Origin: an uncultured Pseudoflavonifractor sp.
Lineage (GTDB): Bacteria; Bacillota_A; Clostridia; Oscillospirales; Oscillospiraceae
Length of the DNA stretch: 6,567 bases
Direction: 5' to 3'
Assembly (NCBI GenBank): GCA_947575475.1
Contig: CANPNN010000073.1
Span: 1-6,567 of the forward strand
A model generated the notes under the pieces. It was not told where the DNA came from. It saw only the letters and a list, made by a program, of their open reading frames with translations, and ran no database searches. Made by a program: the position numbers and the translations under genes. Position 1 is the stretch's first letter. Each line of letters starts with the position of its first letter. Below, one piece after another: positions 4,210 through 6,567 of this stretch.

Positions 4210-4836
4210 CTACGAAAGCTTATCCGGCAGCACCGTCAGGCCGGGGCGGCCGCCCTTTACCGCTTCGATGAGGACGGCATAGGGGGCCTTATCCACCCTG
4301 CCCCGGCAGAGCTGGAGACGTTTGGGCTCCAGGCCCGCCCCTCGCAGCTCCGTCAATAGGTCGGTCAGCCGCTCCGGGAGGTGGACCAGGGCGAAGCGGC
4401 CCCTTGTCCTCAGGACCTTTGCCGCCGCATGGCACAGCTCGGGCAGGGTGCAGCCCTCCATCCGTCCCGGTCCGCCCTCCGCCCCGGTTCCCTTCGGATA
4501 CCAGGGCGGGTTGGAGACGACCAGGTCCAGGTCCTCCGGAAGAGGGGTGGTCCGCAGGTCCCCCTGCCTGATCTCTCCCCCCAGGGCATTGCGCTTCAGA
4601 TTCTCCCGCGCCAGCTCCGCGGCCGCGGAATCTATTTCCACCCCAAAAAGGGAGAGTTCCCTCTCCCGTCCGGCACAGAGCAGGAGCAGCAGCCCCGCCC
4701 CACAGCCCAGATCCAGCACCCGGTCCCGGGGCTTTACCGTGCAGAACTCCCCCAGGGCCAGGGAGTCGGCCCCCAGGGGAAAGCAGTCCTCCGACCAGGC
4801 GTAGGTATAGGCCCCCAGCCGCTCCTGCCGGATCAT
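4210..4836 (-). CDS. trmN6: tRNA1(Val) (adenine(37)-N6)-methyltransferase family (YabB/TrmN6)
   Basis: 208-aa class I S-adenosylmethionine-dependent methyltransferase of the TrmN6/YfiC type (COG4123-like), expected to N6-methylate an adenine next to the anticodon of a tRNA. It has the entry segment CFPLGADSLALGEF (18-31), the SAM-binding loop VLDLGCGAGLL (40-50), acidic E67/D69 for the SAM ribose, GDL (92-94), and the catalytic NPPWY (109-113) typical of N6-adenine methyltransferases. It is somewhat shorter than the B. subtilis and E. coli proteins (about 245 aa). The ATG at 4836 overlaps the stop of the CAT-like gene (ATGA), with GGAGG 4 nt upstream, so translation is probably coupled. Family secure; the tRNA target is inferred from the family. 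Confidence 0.9.
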   Translation of the reverse strand: MIRQERLGAYTYAWSEDCFPLGADSLALGEFCTVKPRDRVLDLGCGAGLLLLLCAGRERELSLFGVEIDSAAAELARENLKRNALGGEIRQGDLRTTPLPEDLDLVVSNPPWYPKGTGAEGGPGRMEGCTLPELCHAAAKVLRTRGRFALVHLPERLTDLLTELRGAGLEPKRLQLCRGRVDKAPYAVLIEAVKGGRPGLTVLPDKLS

Positions 4837-5459
4837 AACTCCTCCAGCAGGGCGGTGAGCCTCTCATAGAACCGGCCGGCGTGGACCCCATCCAGCAGGC
4901 GGTGGTTCAGATTCAGGGTCATGGAGAGGATCTCCCTCCCCCGGCCATCGGGGACATATTTCCCCCAGGTCACCCGGGGCACCGAATCGGTGGGGTCGCT
5001 GTCCCTGTCATTGGACAGGGCGGTAAAGGGGATCCAGGGCAGGCAGCTCACATAGATGCACTGGTCATTATCCCAGGGGCCCGGGACCAGAAAGTCCCGC
5101 TGGGCCATGCTGGTCTCCCTGGCCCGGCGGCAGAAATCCTCCATATCCTCCCCCGGCTCCAGGGTGACAAAGTAAAAATCCTCACTGCCGGGCTTCAGGT
5201 CGGAGAAGCTGGGCACCAGATGGTCATGGTAGACGATGCAGTCCCCCCGGTCCTTATAGTGGAACGCGTCGATGCTGTCCATGGCCTTGGTGACCAGAAA
5301 GGTGAGGGCATAGTAAAAGGACAGGCCCCGCTCCCTGCTCCAACGGTGAAGATCGGTCACATCCACCGGGAAGGTCACCGACCAGAAGGGCCAGGACTGG
5401 GGCTTGAAAAATTCGTATTTCTGGCGGTGGAACCAGGTATCAAAGTTCACGATCTCCAT
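4833..5459 (-). CDS. Chloramphenicol acetyltransferase-like protein (CAT fold)
   Basis: 208-aa protein with the length and domain plan of type A CAT (about 213-219 aa), a cytosolic trimeric acetyl-CoA-dependent O-acetyltransferase. Conserved features: N-terminal FDTWFHRQKYEFF (6-18), like the CAT NW.RREHFEFY segment; YVSCLPWIPF (136-145), with S138 at the place of the transition-state serine; and NHRLLDGVHAGRF (185-197), containing the catalytic HxxxDG (H186, D190). The usual HH is NH here. The ATG at 5459 has AAAGGA 9 nt upstream; a longer reading frame beyond it has no ribosome site and crosses the promoter. It is the first gene of an operon with trmN6 and rsmI. Whether it acetylates chloramphenicol is unknown; many clostridial CAT-like proteins have no demonstrated resistance role. 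Confidence 0.88.
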   Translation of the reverse strand: MEIVNFDTWFHRQKYEFFKPQSWPFWSVTFPVDVTDLHRWSRERGLSFYYALTFLVTKAMDSIDAFHYKDRGDCIVYHDHLVPSFSDLKPGSEDFYFVTLEPGEDMEDFCRRARETSMAQRDFLVPGPWDNDQCIYVSCLPWIPFTALSNDRDSDPTDSVPRVTWGKYVPDGRGREILSMTLNLNHRLLDGVHAGRFYERLTALLEEL

Positions 5460-5487
5460 TTGCGCACATCCTTTCTCTTTCAACATC

Positions 5488-5516
5488 AGTGTAAACAAAA
5501 AGAGGGGAAAAGTCAA
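5488..5516 (-). promoter_or_regulatory. Promoter of the CAT-like/trmN6/rsmI operon
   Basis: Minus strand TTGACT (5516..5511) and TACACT (5493..5488), 5/6 and 4/6 matches, are separated by 17 bp. Transcription should begin near 5480, about 20 nt before the start codon. It lies back to back with the plus-strand promoter at 5526, so one bound protein could affect both. Confidence 0.65.
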
Positions 5517-5525
5517 TCTCAGGAA

Positions 5526-5554
5526 GTGACAGGGAGAGGAGAATGTATTATAAT
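5526..5554 (+). promoter_or_regulatory. Promoter of the Nim-like gene
   Basis: GTGACA (5526-5531, 5/6) and a perfect TATAAT (5549-5554) are 17 bp apart. Transcription should begin near 5561, only 7 nt before the ribosome site GGAGGTG (5568-5574), giving a very short leader. Confidence 0.75.
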
Positions 5555-5579
5555 GGTAAAAAATCACGGAGGTGTTTTT

Positions 5580-6077
5580 ATGGAGTTTCGGGAAATGCGC
5601 TGTTTCCGCCAACAGCTTTCCCCGGAGGAGTGCCGGGCCATCCTGAGCCGGGGCACCTCGGGGGTACTGGCGGTGACCGGGGACGGGGGCTGGCCCTACG
5701 CTGTGCCGCTGAGCTACGTCTACAGAGACGGGAAGCTTTTCTTCCACTGCGCCACCTCAGGCCACAAGCTGGACGCCTTGGAGCGGGATGGCCGGGCCTC
5801 CTTCTGTATCATTGACCAAGACCAGGTGGTCCCGGCGGAGTTCACCACCTATTACCGGAGCGTTATCGTCTTCGGTCCCGTCCGTATCCTGCGGGACCGT
5901 GAGGGCATAGAGGCGGCGGCGAGGGAGCTTGGACGGAAATACTGCCCCCAGGAAACCCCCGAGGCCTTGGAGAAGGAGATCGCCGGATCCCTGGGCCGAA
6001 TGTGCATTTTGGAGATGACCGTGGAGCACATGACGGGCAAGGAGGCCAAAGAGCTGATGATGGGGCTAACCCTATAA
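5580..6077 (+). CDS. Pyridoxamine 5'-phosphate oxidase-fold flavoprotein, Nim-like
   Basis: 165-aa split-barrel flavin-binding protein of the PNPOx-like/NimA group. Recognised from GVLAVTGDGGWPYAVPLSYVY (residues 28-48), DGKLFFHCATSGHKLDAL (50-67), and the following FCIID, VVPAEFTTYYRSVIVFG and the C-terminal E.MTGKEA segment. The HCATSGHK block matches the conserved His region of NimA, where relatives bind FMN or heme; some Nim proteins reduce 5-nitroimidazoles, but most clostridial members have no known substrate. GGAGGTG lies 5 nt before the ATG. An upstream extension of the frame runs antisense through the CAT-like gene and its promoter and is not coding. The gene is monocistronic, divergent from the CAT-like gene, and ends in a strong terminator. 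Family secure, substrate unknown. Confidence 0.9.
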   Translation: MEFREMRCFRQQLSPEECRAILSRGTSGVLAVTGDGGWPYAVPLSYVYRDGKLFFHCATSGHKLDALERDGRASFCIIDQDQVVPAEFTTYYRSVIVFGPVRILRDREGIEAAARELGRKYCPQETPEALEKEIAGSLGRMCILEMTVEHMTGKEAKELMMGLTL

Positions 6078-6081
6078 AAAA

Positions 6082-6118
6082 CGGCCCGGCGGTATCATAA
6101 CCGCCGGGCCGCTTCTTT
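6082..6118. terminator. Bidirectional intrinsic terminator after the Nim-like gene
   Basis: CGGCCCGGCGGT (6082-6093) pairs perfectly with ACCGCCGGGCCG (6100-6111) around a 6-nt loop. On the plus strand CTTCTTTT follows. On the minus strand the hairpin is followed by TTTTTT (from AAAAAA at 6076-6081), so it should stop both the Nim-like transcript and the opposing glycosyltransferase transcript. It starts 4 nt after the Nim-like stop codon and ends 10 nt before the glycosyltransferase stop codon. Confidence 0.92.
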
Positions 6119-6120
6119 TC

Positions 6121-6567
6121 TCATGCCGCCTGGTCCAGCTGGCGGACCGACTTGTGAGCGATGGGCTTCCATTCCACCTTCTGGAACAGAGCCGCCACCG
6201 AAATAGGTATGTAGGTCAGCATAAACAGGGGAAACAGGGGCAGGAAGCAGAGCTTCCGCACCGGGGTGGCGCGGATGTTCCTCCATTCGCTGAGTACGGT
6301 CAGGGCTCCATAAAAGAGGAAGCCTCCATAAAAGCTCCAAAAGCCCCCCGCCAAAAAGTCGATGGTCACCGAGAGTACCCGCTTCACCAGATAGGCTGGG
6401 GCAGACAGGCAGGCCAGGGCCACCACGATCTGGAGGGCTCCCCCCAGCACGGTGAGAAGCACCCCGGGTGTGACGGTAAGCAGGATGTCATAGCACCCCA
6501 TCCCCCGGCGGCCGCCCCGGAAGATCCCCCTGATCAGGGAAGGGGCGTACTTCTGGTCCACCTGGTA
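6121..6567 (-). CDS. Family 2 glycosyltransferase, C-terminal membrane part (5' end outside window)
   Basis: The last 148 residues of a membrane glycosyltransferase; the catalytic GT-A domain lies beyond the right edge. The visible part starts YQVDQKYAPSLIRGIFRG, which resembles the segment after the QxxRW motif of processive GT2 enzymes (hyaluronan, cellulose and poly-GlcNAc synthase relatives). The following CYDILLTVTP also fits that group. Three hydrophobic stretches follow at about 28-54, 66-92 and 106-128, and the tail carries the frequently seen KVEWKPIAHK. It would act at the cytoplasmic membrane, transferring sugars from nucleotide donors to an exported polymer or lipid. An internal GTG near the edge is not the true start, since the frame is open to the end of the window. 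The exact product cannot be told from this part. Confidence 0.8.
   Translation of the reverse strand, partial: YQVDQKYAPSLIRGIFRGGRRGMGCYDILLTVTPGVLLTVLGGALQIVVALACLSAPAYLVKRVLSVTIDFLAGGFWSFYGGFLFYGALTVLSEWRNIRATPVRKLCFLPLFPLFMLTYIPISVAALFQKVEWKPIAHKSVRQLDQAA

Noticed and set aside
4881..5579. Upstream extension of the Nim-like frame to a 398-aa protein
   Set aside because: The extra part is antisense to the CAT-like gene and crosses both promoters; a strong ribosome site marks the ATG at 5580.
5460..5747. N-terminal extension of the CAT-like frame to 304 aa
   Set aside because: It overlaps the Nim-like gene and the divergent promoters, and CAT family proteins start where the 5459 ATG lies.

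Overview
This GC-rich window encodes spore-maturation proteins (SpmA/SpmB), an AbrB-type transition-state regulator and a clostridial-style IscR/Rrf2 regulator. The B. subtilis-like order trmN6 (yabB)-rsmI (yabC)-abrB is kept. Together these point to an endospore-forming Firmicute, most likely a high-GC gut Clostridia of the Oscillospiraceae type (inference; no rRNA is present). No tRNA, rRNA, CRISPR array, transposase or phage gene was seen. The region looks chromosomal and densely packed, with no gene-free stretch over about 310 bp.

Layout. (1) 1-1075, minus strand: the first 284 codons of a type I-beta DAHP synthase (aroF), which runs off the left edge. Its upstream region is not empty. 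It has a good sigma-A promoter (1074..1046), then a 21-codon leader ORF with Tyr-Tyr-Arg-Tyr-Trp codons embedded in a hairpin, then a textbook intrinsic terminator (922..888) just before the aroF ribosome binding site. This is the layout of an amino-acid attenuator and is the most interesting item in the window. (2) 1087-1583, plus strand: an Rrf2/IscR-family regulator with its own extended -10 promoter, divergent from aroF. (3) 1619-1675: a long, near-perfect palindrome between convergent genes. (4) 1687-2846, minus strand: spmA-spmB, overlapping by ATGA, behind a candidate sporulation sigma-E promoter. (5) 2873-3250, plus strand: an AbrB-like regulator whose C-terminus is a four-cysteine zinc-ribbon-like knuckle, with a near-consensus promoter, a 5'UTR inverted repeat and a strong terminator. 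(6) 3269-5516, minus strand: an operon of a CAT-like acetyltransferase, trmN6 (ATGA overlap) and rsmI, with a promoter at 5516..5488. (7) 5526-6111, plus strand: a Nim-like/PNPOx-fold flavoprotein divergent from the CAT-like gene, ending in a bidirectional terminator. (8) 6121-6567, minus strand: the membrane-spanning C-terminal part of a family 2 glycosyltransferase, cut by the right edge.

How the parts relate. aroF commits carbon to the shikimate pathway. The leader could let translation at Tyr/Trp codons set aroF transcription, on top of feedback through the enzyme's N-terminal domain. spmAB and abrB are divergent and belong to the sporulation/transition-state programme; the shared intergenic region carries a possible Spo0A-box. 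TrmN6 and RsmI both modify the translation apparatus, while the CAT-like and Nim-like genes face each other across a shared promoter region and resemble small-molecule or redox modification enzymes.
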